The position numbers and the translations under genes were made by a program. Positions 1 through 11,415 of a DNA stretch of 64,000 nucleotides are shown in pieces. Below the pieces are notes generated by a model. It worked only from the letters and a program-made list of their open reading frames with translations. It made no database searches and was not told the origin of the DNA. Origin of the DNA: Nemophila menziesii (Eukaryota; Streptophyta; Magnoliopsida; Boraginales; Hydrophyllaceae); NCBI GenBank assembly GCA_029959085.1, contig JARWIR010000042.1:5054544-5118543 (forward strand), in the 5' to 3' direction. How positions within the stretch are numbered: the stretch's first letter is position 1; the number at the start of each line of letters is the position of its first letter.

Positions 1-572
1 ATCTTTCGCTTAGCAACTACTTCTTCAAATTTGCAAAAACCTTTCAGTTTCTTAAACTTGAAGTGGTTCCTAATCTCCTCAACTGTGAAAGGAACTATCT
101 TTCCTCTAATCGGAACACCATCACTATCTTGGCTAAAGAGGCCTAAATAGAACTCCAAAACTAATTCAGGACATAATTCAGAACGTCTTACCATGAACGT
201 AGACCAACCCAATTTCTCACCAAGCTCTAAGAATCTCTTGTATTCTCCATCTCTAACTTCTTCCTTGAATACTTTCTCATAAGCAAAAGGTAGTTCTTTT
301 AATTGTTTCTCTGCAGAAGTCTTCAAGGCCTTTGAAGTATCCACTTTCTCTATAGGTATAAGATCTTGTTGAGGTTGAGTTCTCTCCTTTGCATAATAAT
401 AAAGCTTTTTACCATTACTATCATACGAAGGTTTCCCACTCTTCTTCACTTTCTCTTTACCCTTTGATTTAGAACTAGCACCTTTGTCAATTGATTTCTT
501 CTTGTTTAAGTCCAATCCCTTGTTACTCTTCACCTCCCTCTTGTTAGCTAAGATTGTTGTTCTATTAGTCAT
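1..572 (-). CDS. Athila-type env-position ORF, partial (runs off the left edge)
   Basis: An uninterrupted reading frame of 190 codons starts at ATG 572-570 and is still open at base 1, so the C-terminus lies outside the window. The N-terminal ~60 residues are very Lys/Ser-rich. They are followed by a more hydrophobic block with FLELGEKLGWSTFMVRR, PELVLEFYLGLF and IRGKIVPFTVEEI. That pattern (a conserved FY, then RGK, then an F-T-x-x-x-I element) resembles the 'putative plant transposon protein' domain encoded after pol in Athila-like Ty3/gypsy elements, where an env-like gene would sit. It lies downstream of gag-protease and the GC-rich block of the same minus-strand element, the expected Athila order. 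I see no clear signal peptide in the visible part. Its role is unknown. The assignment is by pattern; a decayed relative of the same ORF lies at 22.9-23.7 kb. Confidence 0.72.
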   Translation of the reverse strand, partial: MTNRTTILANKREVKSNKGLDLNKKKSIDKGASSKSKGKEKVKKSGKPSYDSNGKKLYYYAKERTQPQQDLIPIEKVDTSKALKTSAEKQLKELPFAYEKVFKEEVRDGEYKRFLELGEKLGWSTFMVRRSELCPELVLEFYLGLFSQDSDGVPIRGKIVPFTVEEIRNHFKFKKLKGFCKFEEVVAKRK

Positions 573-1004
573 CCTTAATTAACCCCCAACTCAGAGCTTT
601 AGCAACCCTTGAAATTTAACTCTTGAATTAATGGTTGAACAAGCTTGATTTGGCTTAGGAAATATGAATTGATGATTAATCTCTATGTGGGTGAGGTGGA
701 TTTGTAATGGGTTGGCTTGGATTTTAGAAATTGTAGGATGAATTTGAAAATTTGGCTCTTTGATTCTTCAATTTGAATGGATTTGGTGAGGATTGGGTAT
801 TTGATTCTCTCTTGTAATGATGTGGAGAGAAGGTTTGATGTGTTTTTCTTGATGATTGGGTAGTGTTTTGGTGATTGGTGAAGGTTTTGATGAGCTTCAA
901 TGGAGCTAGGATGGTTGTGGAGAAGAAAAAGAGGGTTAAGGTTTAATAAATTCGGAATAATAAGCTTAATACCTCCTTTATAACTCAATCCCGTAACTTT
1001 TTCT
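573..1004 (-). other. Noncoding leader before the env-position ORF
   Basis: AT-rich stretch of the minus-strand Athila-like element, between the GC-rich repeat block and the env-position ORF. The open frame on the minus strand here (683-988) is low-complexity Ser/Leu/Pro text with no recognisable domain, and I do not call it a gene. It probably serves as the leader of a subgenomic or spliced transcript for the ORF that starts at 572, but nothing in the sequence proves this. Confidence 0.4.
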
Positions 1005-1395
1005 CTCTCTGGCGGCGCTGCGGACTACCCATGCGGACCATGGGGTGTACCGCAGGGTAGTCCGCGACATCTGATGCTCGAAAAATTTTGCTCAATGGAT
1101 GAGACCCGTGGTAGGACCCCGTGGCACGTGTTTTGACCTCGCGGACCAGGGTCCGGTGTACCGGAGGGTACACCGCGGCATCTGTAGCTAACTCCGTCAA
1201 AATACCCGTGGTACCTACCCCATGGCACGCGTTTTTGGGGCGCGGACCATGGTGCGGTGCAGGGGGGTAGTCCGCGGTCAACTTTTTCTGGTTTCTGGAT
1301 CAAACCCGTGGTACGGTTTTTTGACCACGCGGACCATCCCTGCGGACCATGGGGTAGTCCGTGGGGTAGTCCGCGATTTTTCCTCGCGTTCCCTA
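1005..1395. repeat. GC-rich block of short palindromic repeats inside Athila-like element 1
   Basis: This stretch is far richer in G and C than its surroundings. It repeats variants of three short motifs: GCGGACCATGGGG, GGTAGTCCGCG and CCCGTGGTAC...CATGGCACG. The motifs recur four to six times in both orientations, so single strands could fold into several hairpins. A shorter relative occurs in element 2 at about 11640-11745 (cggtataccg and accacgggtgg motifs), at the same position between the end of pol and what would follow. Frames across the block are shadows. Short tandem or palindromic arrays in the 3' untranslated part are known in Athila/Tat elements; whether this one has a function is unknown. 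Confidence 0.75.
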
Positions 1396-1499
1396 ACTCA
1401 ATTTCTCCGATTCCTACACACCAAAAACACTAATACCTTCCTCAAATATGCATTATCAACTAAAAACAACTAAAATAAACTTAAACTAAAAATGTAAAA

Positions 1500-4374
1500 G
1501 ACATGAAAACATAAAAAAAAACTACGGGTTGTCTCCCGTACAGCACTTTTGTTTTACGTCTTTCAAAGTTAGACGTGTTACCTCTGTCAAGATTTGCGAA
1601 TATAGCCTCCCCAACAACGAGTAAGGCTATGAACGTCAACTAATCTGCGCTTGACCCCAGTTTTGGGGCGAATCTCTATCACCTTGGCCGAAACAACCTT
1701 AGTGACAATGAATGGTCCCATCCACGAGTTGACAATGAATGTTCTCGCGTTTGTGGGCTTTCCATAGGACTTCATGGCCAACCCCAAACTCAATGTTTGG
1801 CTCAGTATCCACAGGTTTTAAGTGGATCTCCTCAGGAGGGACTTTGTGATGTGAAGGGCTATGGATGATAGGCACTATGGGATCCAACTTCCTCGGTTTC
1901 TTACCCAAGACATAGAAGGTCTCGGATACATTTTTAGCATGAAGGGTGATGGTCCCATCTTGGAAGTTGATCACACTTTGACTTGTGTCCATGAAAGGTC
2001 GTCCAAGTATGATCGGAACCTGCTTATCTGCATCAAACTCAAGAATAACAAAGTCAGTAGGGATGGAGATATTACCTGCACGGACTAAGACGTCCTCCAC
2101 TGTTCCCCATGTCCTCTTCACTGAGTTGTCAGCAAACTGCAACTTCACTGGAGTCTTCTCTGATTTCTGAAGTCCAAGCCTTTCGAACACGGACTTAGGC
2201 ATAAGATTCACACCAGAACCCACATCATACATAGCTTTCACTTTGAGCATACCATGTAATTGAATAGGAAGGTTGAAACTTCCCGGATCTTTAAGCTTGG
2301 TAGGCAGCTCTTTTTCACTTCTTCTTGAAACCCTTAGGTTCTCTCTCGGGATCTCTACACTCGCCTCTTTCTCAGGAATAACTTGCGTATAAACTTGTTG
2401 CGGTGTAAGTCCTCTCTTCGCAATCTCAAGCATTTGGGCGTTGATATTTTCAGGTTGGTACGCCTCTACAAATGTCTTGAGAACAGTGTCATCTTTAGGA
2501 TTTGTATCAGGAATAGTTGATGACACTGGTTGAACAACAGGTGGCGTTTTCACCTTCTCTTCTTTTTTCTCTTCTAGCACAGCAGGTGCCACTTCATCTT
2601 TTGATTCCTCCTTTGAGGCTTCTTCCTCTTTCTCTTTAGCCAACTCAGCTGTGTATTCCACTACCGATCGAATCTCCTCTTGCACCTTCCTCAGTAACTC
2701 TATGAACTCGTTCTTCTCTTGATCGTCCCCCACATAAACTTCTAAACAGTCAGATTCCTCGGGGCTAGACTCGGTTGGTTCTTCTTCAATATTGGGAACT
2801 TCCACGGCACTAATGGCAGCATGTGGTGCTTCCTCTTTTGCTTTTTCGATCTCAAGGCATATAGCCTTGCAAGATTCGAACTCATCCTTGTCTTGACCTC
2901 CTTCGATTGCCTTTACTTCCTTTTGTTCTACAACACTTGTTAACACTTTGTTTAACTGTGTCACTTGAGTAGTTAGCATTTGAAGTATGGCATCGTGTCC
3001 TCTAACCTTCTCTTCTTGAGCGTTTATAGTTGTGTTCAAACGGTCTAGAGCTTGTACTATCTGTGTATTGTCCATAGATCCTTCTTGCGGATATTGAGGT
3101 AAAGACTTCTGCTCTAATGAATCGGTATAGGCGTCTTGAGCAGGTTGTTGTGGAGGAGCAGGTCTATTCTGATATTGGTTTTGGTACTGACCTCTCTGTT
3201 GGTAAGAGTTGTTCTGGGGTCGCGGTTGATATTGACCAGGATTAGCGGCCCCTTGTGGATTTGAATACTGCATACCCGGATGGTTGCGATTGCCCCATCG
3301 GTTGGATATAAAGTAGACAGATTGCGGATTTGATTCGCACTCTTCCCATACATGATCGTTAACTCCACATTGTTGACAACCTTGTGCTTCTTGTACTACC
3401 TTTGTAGCGGCTAAATTCTTCTCCATCGCGATTCTCAGCTCCTTGATTTGATTTTCTAATGAGGATATTTGAGCTGAGTTCGCAGTTTCTGCATCTAAAC
3501 GAAGCGTTCCTCGGGTCTTTGCTGCAGAAGCTCGCGTTGAAGGCCAACTTCTTTCTTGTTCCATAATATTTTCCAACACCTCGGAAGCTTCATTATGATT
3601 CATGGACACAAAGTTACCCTTTCCAATGTTATCCACCTTTTCTCTACCCTTATCATTAAGGCCTTCATAGAACATAGCAAGTTGTAGAGCAGGTGTATAA
3701 CCATGGAGTGGACATCTTGTTAATTTTTGTTGAAACCTTGTCCATGCTTCTCCCACTGTTTCTCCATCCTCTTGGCAAAATCTTGCAAGCTCGGTTTGAT
3801 CTTTAAGTCTCATGCTCTTCGGATAAAATCTGTTAAAGAATGCGGCTTGAAGTTCTCTCCAAGAGTGAATGGTTCCATCTGGCTGTCTCTCTAGCCAATC
3901 GCTAGCTCTTCCGGTCAAGAAAAACGAAAACATATAACAATACAGTTGCTCGCGTGTAATGCCAGGAGTAATGTAGGCATCACAAATCTGCATGAATTTC
4001 TGAATCGCTTTTACCGGATCTTGAATAGCTGTACCAGTATAGAGTCCGAAACTTTGAAATTGACTGAGCATACCCAGATCGGGTCTAAATTTGATATTCG
4101 GAATCTCAGGAGGGCGGTAGCCAATTGGTTGAACATGGAATGGTACATTAAGGCCAGGCTGATCTTGTTCAACTCGGTTCTGTTAATTATTAAGATTATT
4201 CCCATTACCTCCTCCTGCTGGTAGCTGTACTCCTTCTTGTCCACCAAGTGGTAGCTCTTGTTGTTGTCCACCTTGTTGGTTATTCTGCACTCCACCGAGT
4301 GGTGGTCCAAGTGGTGGATCTTGTTGAACTCCACCAAGTGGTGGCTCTTGTTGGGATGTCATAGCTCTTCTCAA
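1500..4374 (-). pseudogene. Athila-like gag-protease polyprotein, with pol deleted
   Basis: The reading frame starts at 4374 with a Gln/Pro/Gly-rich leader (repeats of PPLGGVQ). It meets one in-frame TAA at 4183-4185 and then stays open to 1699. Domains in order: retrotransposon gag core (ASDWLERQPDGTIHSW, then FFNRFYPKSMRLKDQ), a zinc-knuckle-like CQQCGVNDHVWEEC, a long acidic Glu/Lys-rich linker, then a retropepsin-like aspartic protease (MYDVGSGVNLMPKSVFERLG, with IILGRPF as its second hallmark). Reverse transcriptase, RNase H and the integrase core are missing. After the protease the frame shifts into an integrase C-terminal tail at 1793-1587 (NSWMGPFIVTKV). The element is therefore an internally deleted, presumably non-autonomous Athila-like copy. 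A block at about 1500-1575 (acgggttgtctcccgt) marks the end of the pol region and recurs in element 2. Confidence 0.85.
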
Positions 4375-4536
4375 GGCTCTTTTCTCACGAACTCGTTTGT
4401 TGTAAGGTCAGAAGCTCCTCTCAGGCAAACCCAAGCGTAAATCTGGAAAAATAAAAACTAAACTAAAACTGAAAAGTAAAAATTAATTAAAAACTAAAAC
4501 TCGAAATAGATAACCCACATGCTAACGAGACACAAG

Positions 4537-4554
4537 TCCCCGGCAGCGGCGCCA
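4537..4554 (-). other. Primer binding site of element 1 (tRNA-Asp type)
   Basis: Read on minus, TGGCGCCGCTGCCGGGGA lies 6 bases inside the LTR end. It matches the complement of the 3' end of plant tRNA-Asp (TGGCGCCGTTGCCGGGGA from general knowledge) with one mismatch. tRNA-Asp priming is typical of the Athila group. It fixes both the orientation and the inner edge of the 5' LTR. Confidence 0.88.
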
Positions 4555-4560
4555 AAAACT

Positions 4561-6089
4561 TGGTGTCGCCTAGGGTGTGATAAAAATAAGATCAATTTAA
4601 GTATGGAAAACTATGCACTCTCACCCTAGACAGGCACAGTACTGCAAGTATTACAGGGCGTATGCAAGTTTTAATGATAAGTAGAGTTCGTTCTCAGGGA
4701 CTTAAGTGTGTTAATCGCGTAGGAACAGATAACGAGTAAAAGTAAATAACTAGAAGACAGTAAATAAAAGCAAATAGATTTTCGAAATTAAGAAATAAAA
4801 CTAAGAAAATAAAGACAATAAAGTAAAAGATTAAGAATATGAGATGAGAAGTATAGCTTAGGTTTTGCTAGTATGCACTAATCCTTCTAATTCTATCTAT
4901 AAATCTAGTTCATAAGGGAGAATATTATCTCTTGGTAATACTTAGTCAGGATTCTAAATTCCCCAAGCTTAGACCTTGAGAGCGACTAAGGGGGCTACGT
5001 CACAACCAAGAAGTGATTTCAAATAGGGTTATCAAACGCCACTAAGGCCCTAAGCAAATACTGCAATCTTGGTGATACGGTGGTTAAAACAAACCCTAAT
5101 GACTATCTAGTTAGAAGTATGTTTTGTCAGAACTGCTATCGACACTAGACATTATGTGGTGGTTCAATAGTTAAACACCCTGTCAAGGAGACCATCTAAC
5201 TACTATTAAAACAATCCTAAAGTGATCAGTTCTAGGAAAGACATTAAATCAAAACACATAGACAAATATAAAGTAAGTAGCTAATATCAGATTAAAACAT
5301 ATAATTCCCAAAGAAACTTAGATAGAAGAATTAGAATTCATAGATTATACATATGCGAAACCCAAGCTATGGGAGGTTTAGTTCATACCTGAAGGAAATA
5401 AACTAAAAGAAATAATAAAAGACATCATCTTGCTCTCTACAATAAACTGGAAGAATAAAACCTTAAGAACTAATTACTATGAGGCAAGGATGATTTACAA
5501 GTGATATAAGGGTGTATTTATAGGTGTTTAGAAGACCTAATTCGTTTTCTTGAGGAAGAGTTAAGGTAATGGACTCCTAGCCCAACTCAAATTCGTATGG
5601 AAATAAAGATAAACACTGTTGCGTTGTTTTGAGTGTATCTTCTTCGTTATTGGTCGGATTTTGCTCCACAAGATACCAAAAGAATCGCAACAGAATTATC
5701 TAGACCCTGTAGAAGGAAATCATCAGATTCGGCCTATTTCTTAGGTTAAAACGCCTATCTTTGGACGTGTATGCAGAATCCCAGTTTTAGGCAACTTTTC
5801 CTTTTCCATCTTTTTAGCTTTTCTTTCCTTATCTCCAATTACCATGCAAATCTCTTTCCATAAGTTGTTGTCTTTGACTTGGACTCTAATTAAGCTCCAT
5901 CATTATCTTTAAAGCTACACACTAAATAAACAATTAAACCCAATATGCTCTAAAAACAATAATTCTACAAATCAAGACACAAAATAGGAAAGTGCACTAA
6001 AACTCAAGAAAATCGACATTATTGACTTCTAAATCACTTAAAATGATGTCTCATCCTAACATTAATCTATCACAAATGAGGAGACATCA
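4561..6089 (-). mobile_element. 5' LTR of Athila-like element 1
   Basis: About 1529 bp. Read on minus it begins TGATGTCTCC at 6089 and ends ...GACACCA at 4561, giving TG...CA ends. The primer site follows after 6 bases. It carries a TATA-like CTATAAATAC on minus near 5510-5525 and the internal landmark cttgcatacgccctgtaatacttgcag near its 3' end. The same landmarks in the same order occur in the plus-strand LTR at 8429-10004, so the two belong to one family. No 3' LTR is visible because the element leaves the window on the left. Confidence 0.88.
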
Positions 6090-6094
6090 CCCGC

Positions 6095-8425
6095 ATTATC
6101 ACTTATTCATGTTGTTGCCCTATTAGTTATTTTCTCTGCTCCGCTTTTGTAACATGTTGTCAACTAAACTGCATTTGATACAGCCATTCCATGTGGTATG
6201 TACAATTAAATTTCTACTCGACCTACAACTGCTTCCCATACATTAAGTGGATAGAAGCCGCCACACACTTTTTCCATAACACACTCATATACACTCCCCT
6301 AATCTTTAGACTGAGCCTCGTCCAAGTCTTTATTTTATAGTTAATCACATCACTACCTTAACCTTTTGTGAACATCTTGTCTTTCACGCCTTGCCCCAAT
6401 CCATCTCCTCACAATGACATGGCTCTACATAACACATGATTGTCGGTTTCAAGGAATATATACCTTAACTTCGTACTACCACGATAAATATTCCTCTGAG
6501 CACAAAGGTGATATAATCTACACTCACCCCCATAATTTCCATAAGTTTCTACAGTGACAAATACGATTGTAATTTTTCCCAATCCTATTAACCATCATGA
6601 TGTTTGTAATCAATCACTAACGACGTGATCTCTCCCCCACTTAATGACGACATAACACAACTGATAAGAGGCACTGAACCCACCCAGATATCGATCCAGA
6701 ATGCAACACTCTCCTCATTCTTTATGCTTTATCTGAATCATGTCTAAGTACAAAAATTTCTTCCACGATGGCTCGACATATCTAGGAATCTGACGATTTA
6801 CACTCACACTAGAGAAAGCCATGTTTGAAATATTTTTGTCGTAACGTTTGCGTCCAAATGAATCTCTCGTCAAGAATCAATTTGCACTATAACTTTCCCA
6901 TAAGCATCTTGTTCATCATCTCAGATTACGTAAACCCAACCCTCCTTCTTTCTTCGGCTTACATAGTTGTTCCCCAAGAAATCTAGTGAATCTTTCATTG
7001 GTCGGATGAAAACCTTTATATGAAATATCTCTAAATTTTGTCCAAAATACTTGCATACATACTCGGGGAGCTTCTCCAAATGCATCACGTAAACCAGTTA
7101 CACTTTAAACGCAGTTTGAACTGGTCAAGTTTATCATGATAGCGATAGATTTTGTCAATTGCATCCCACTGATATCCTACGTATCATGTTAGTCAAATCA
7201 TCGTAGAAGCCTTTTGGACGTCTTTCCCGACAGGATAGGAACCCCAACTCTTCTGACTTTCGCTCAAACCCGCATCTCTATATAATTTCCACCGCTACCT
7301 CCTCTTCCATATTTCTTGAGAACTAAACGAGAGAACTCTCAAAGTTGATCAATTGTCCCGCATCATGACAGAGTCAAATAATAATCCTATAATATAACAA
7401 TCTAATTAGTCAAACATTCAACAAACAATATTAGATCATTTGCAAAAATAAAATATGAGAGATAAGGATTCCCCCCCAAACAAAGTCGTAGAGTTCACTA
7501 TGCTCCACACTCCACCAATCATTTCCATAAATTAAGAAAACTTCTCCATGCACAAGGAAAATATGAATTGTATAGGGGGTCTCCGTGGTGTATACCCTTC
7601 CAAGCCTTGAATGAGGGTAAGGTTTCCCCATCCTATATGACTCGTACTTCATTTTTTTCCATCCCATTCATAATAAACGATATCCACTTACTTGGCACCC
7701 CAAGAGACTCCAATAAGTCGTAAAGAAAACTACACAAAACTCTATCACATGCCTTAGTAAGATCAATTTTCACGGCCATATACCCTTTTTCCCTCTCACG
7801 TGCCTCATGACATAATTTGCCGCACAGACTAGCACAATATTATCTATTGTCGATCTCTCAAGCAAAAAACTAATATGTTAAGGTCTAATCACCTTGTCTA
7901 GAAAGGGTCATAGCATATTAACCAAGATCCTCATGTAAATCTTGTAACATACGTTGATTAAACAGATTGGTCTAAACTTGGTAATATACTCTGGCTTCCT
8001 CTTCTTCGATATAAGGTGGATTAAAGAACCCAAGACTCCTTTTCGGAAACACTCCCAGCCGAAGTGCATGTCTGATCATCTCGTTCACCGATTTGCCCAC
8101 TCTCTCAACACTTTTGGTATAAACCCGTCGTCATACAATCTGTTCTAGACGCTTTATAGGAATGCATCTTAATAATGATACGTACTTCCTCTTCCGTAAC
8201 ATACTCATCTAGTCTATGGATTGCCTTCTCACCTAGTGATGTAAGTGGAGGAAGCGTGAAATGGATATGATTATCATCATTAAGTGCATATAGCTCCTCA
8301 AAAAACTTCATGACCTATTCTTGTTGATCTACCTCCTCATCCAACCATTCATGATTGATATTCTTCATGCACAGACGGCTCTCTTGGGTCTTTATTTTTT
8401 GTGTCCATGTGATAGAATATTGAAT
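6095..8425 (-). pseudogene. Decayed LINE (L1-type) reverse transcriptase between two divergent LTRs
   Basis: Minus-strand translation in broken frames gives plant L1 landmarks in the right order. Near 8311 there is the stretch before the RT (KFFEELYALNDDN, YVTEEEVRIIIKM). Around 8000 come RT fingers (ITKFRPICLINVCYKIY, then STIDNIVLV). Near 7670-7430 there is palm-region text (MGWKKMKYESYRMGKP, then SRLGRVYTTETPYT). Further down, near 7100-6850, are remnants of the region before the zinc finger (CKPKKEGGLGL-like, MNKMLMGKL). Stops and frameshifts are many and I cannot trace an intact ORF. It stops a few bases short of the LTR edges at 6089 and 8429, so one or both LTR elements probably inserted into or beside it. 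Confidence 0.7.
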
Positions 8426-8428
8426 TTT

Positions 8429-10004
8429 TGATGTCTCCTCATTTGTGATAATATAATATACTTCAGAGACATCATTTTAGGCTTATTTATTAGTTTATAG
8501 GTTGAATTGAGCTTAGTTTAGTGCACTTTCCTATTTTGGGTCTTGATTTAGTAACATAATATTTTTAGAGCATATTGGGTTTAATTGCTTATTTAGTGTG
8601 AAGCTTTAAAGATAATTATGGAGATTAATTAGAGTCCAAGTCAAATACTACAAGATATGGAAAGAGATATGCATGGTAATTGGAGATAGAAGGAAACAAA
8701 GTTCAATTAGGAAAAGGAAAAGCTGCCTAAATCTGAATTTCTGCAGTACACGCCTAAAGAAGTGGTTATTTACCTAAGAAATAGGCCGATTTTGGTAATT
8801 TCCTTTCGTAGGGACAAATATAATTCTGTTACGATTCTTTTGGTATATTATGGAGCAAAAACCGACCAATAACGAAGAAGATATGCTCAAAACGGTCCAG
8901 CAGTGTTTATCTTTATTTCCATACGAATTTGAGTTGGGCTAGGTCCATTACTTTCCTTCTCCTTCAAGAAAATGAATTAGGTCTTCCTATACACTATAAA
9001 TACAGCCTCTTAACACTCTTAAATCATCCTTGGCCAGACCTTAAGGCCAAGAGGAAGGTGCAACACAAGAGAAGAAGTCTGGAAGAAGCTGTGCATCAAT
9101 CATGTCTCCTTCAACCTCTTATTTTGTAATTATTTTCTCTTCTTTTCTTTGTATGAATTAATTCTATTAGCTTGGGTTTTGCATCATGTATAAACTATGA
9201 ATTCTAATTCTTCTATCTAAGTTTCTTTGGGAATTATATGTTTTAATCTGATATTAGCTACTTACCTTTATATTTGATTATGTGTTTTGATTTAATGTAT
9301 GTTTTCCTTGCGGTGCGCAACGTTTAGGATTACCTTAATAGTAGTTAGATGGTCTCCTTGACAGGGTGTTTAACTATTGAACCACCACATGACGTCTAGT
9401 GTCGATATTAGTTCTGACAAAACATGATTCTAACTAGATAGTCATTAGGGTTTGTTTTAATCACCATATCACCAATGATTGCAGTATTTGCTTAGGGCCT
9501 TAGTAGCGTTTGATAACCCTATTTGAAATCACGTCTTGATTGTGCCGTAGCCCCCTTAGTCGCTCTCAAGGTCTAAGGTATGGGAATTTAGAATCCTGAC
9601 TAAGTATACCAAGAGCTAATATTATCCCTTATAAACTAGACCTAATAGAGAGAATTAGAAGGATGGGTGCATACTAGTAAAACCTAAGCTATATCTTTCA
9701 TACTATCTTCTTGTCGTTTATTTTATTTATTTTATTGTCTTTTATTTAGTAGTTTAGTTTTCTTTATAAAAACCAAATAAAAATCTATTCTCCTTTTCTT
9801 TCTTTGCGTATTATCTTTCTATCTTTTATATCTGCACTTGATAAATTGCATAAGTTCTCTCTAACTTTCGTCAGTCCCTGAGGAACGAATCTTCTTATCA
9901 TTAAAACTTGCATACGTCCTGTAATACTTGCAGTACCGTGTTAGTTTAGGGTGTTTATTTGCACTTATTTATATCATTATATTATCACACTCTAGGCCAC
10001 ACCA
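8429..10004 (+). mobile_element. 5' LTR of Athila-like element 2
   Basis: About 1576 bp. It begins TGATGTCTCCTCATTTGTG and ends ...GGCCACACCA, 6 bases before a tRNA-Asp-type primer site. TATA-like CACTATAAATACAG lies near 8991-9004. It is an inverted relative of 4561-6089, sharing many long near-identical stretches. Open frames inside it (for example 8929-9129) have no recognisable domain. Confidence 0.88.
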
Positions 10005-10010
10005 AGTTTT

Positions 10011-10028
10011 TGGCGCCGCTGCCGGGGA
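10011..10028 (+). other. Primer binding site of element 2 (tRNA-Asp type)
   Basis: TGGCGCCGCTGCCGGGGA, identical to the site of element 1 in the opposite orientation, 6 bases after the LTR end. It shows that 8429-10004 is a 5' LTR and that the internal region runs to the right. Confidence 0.88.
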
Positions 10029-10128
10029 CTACATCGTTAGTCCTTGTGCAATTATCTAGTGCTTATATTTTAGTTAGTTCTATTTTACGCTTTTCTTTTT
10101 AGTTTTTGTCTTTACAGTTTTTTAGGCG

Positions 10129-11415
10129 AGAGCAGATTTATTAGGAGATAAAGGTTCCGTATTATTAGATCCTGAAGTAGCTAATACCATTATGGAGAAT
10201 TTTCGTGAACCCGAGAGAAGTTGGTCGTTTGAATCAGAAAAAAAAGCGACTTTAGAATCTCTAAAACTCAAAGAGTTAAACCAACAACTTGAGGAATTAC
10301 GAGAACAAGCGCGAGAAATAGCTCAGAGAAATATAGTACATACATCACCTTCATGTCCTAGTTGTGGAGCAAGAGATCACTCGTGGGAATATTGCATGAA
10401 CAATCCAGCCTCAATTTCCTTCATGCCTTATCAAAGAGACCATTATTATGATGGTTATTATCAATCCCAAGGAAATTACGCTGATTATCAGCCCCTATAG
10501 AATTACAATTGGGTCGGAGATCAACAGACTTATTATCATAATAACCATCACTATGATGATTATTATCAACCACGACCACAATCTTATTATCCTCTACAAC
10601 CTATCTATCAAGAAGCGCCGATTTATAATGAAGCTTATCAAGAACCACCTCCTTATTCAATGCAGCAAACCGTACAAGAACAACCTTCGAGTTCGAATTC
10701 AACCATGGCTAAGATAATGAACCTAATTGAAAATATAGAGATTAGCCAGCAAGAATCTCAAGACTCACAGAATGCGCTTCAGAAGATGGTGCAGTCAGTG
10801 TCACAAATGGTGAATAAAGTTCAAATCCTTGCAGAAAGGCAACTCCGAAGTGATACTAGTGCTCCAGAAAACAAAGTTTGTCATGCAGTTGAATTAAGAA
10901 GTGGAAAACAACTACCTCCACCAAGACCAGAACCAGAACCAGTCCCTATTCCAGAAACGGGGGGAGAAGAAACAACAGAAGATAAGGTCGAAGAGGTAGT
11001 TGAACAAAAAAGTGTCCAAGAGAAGACACCAGAAAAGAAAGAGAGTCCAGTGGTAACCAACACATGTCCTCCTCCACCATTCCCTTCACGTGTCAGAAAG
11101 GACAATGACCTGGAATTCAAGAAGTTCGTTGACATGGTGAACAAGTTAGAGATTAAAATACCGTTTGTAGAAGCTCTCAAGAGAATGCCAACATATGCAA
11201 AATTCATGAAGGACATTCTTTCTAACAAACGAAGATTCGAAACTAAAGAGATGAATGGATTGCCAGAGGAGTGTAATGCTACAAATGAAATCGAGTTACC
11301 ACCAGATTCACCCCTTCCCACGAAATCTTGGATGAAACCATCCATGATTATGAAGAATCGAGCGGAAAAGTTTGTGGGAATTAGAGGCAAAGGGTGGAAA
11401 TTTCGTCATCCTTAA
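10129..11415 (+). pseudogene. Truncated Athila-like gag with one in-frame amber stop
   Basis: The frame is open from about 10129 (first ATG 10192) to TAG at 10498-10500, then continues in the same frame to TAA at 11413-11415. Visible parts: IMENFREPERSW, which aligns with the middle of element 1 gag (LENIMEQERSW); a coiled-coil-like Glu/Lys stretch; a zinc-knuckle-like CPSCGARDHSWEYC; a Tyr/Gln-rich stretch; then AVELRSGKQLPPPRPEPEP and FKKFVDMVNKLEIKIPFVEALKRMP, both typical of the gag-protease linker of Athila-type elements. The first ~200 residues of gag and everything from the protease onward are missing. The stop sits in a codon that could have been CAG, so one C-to-T change explains it. 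Confidence 0.8.

Noticed and set aside
985..1473. Three overlapping frames across the GC-rich block
   Set aside because: GC-rich repeats lack stops by chance on both strands; the frames overlap and share no homology with known proteins.
10881..11390. 169-codon frame on minus
   Set aside because: It is antisense to the gag-protease linker of element 2, which carries recognisable Athila motifs on plus.
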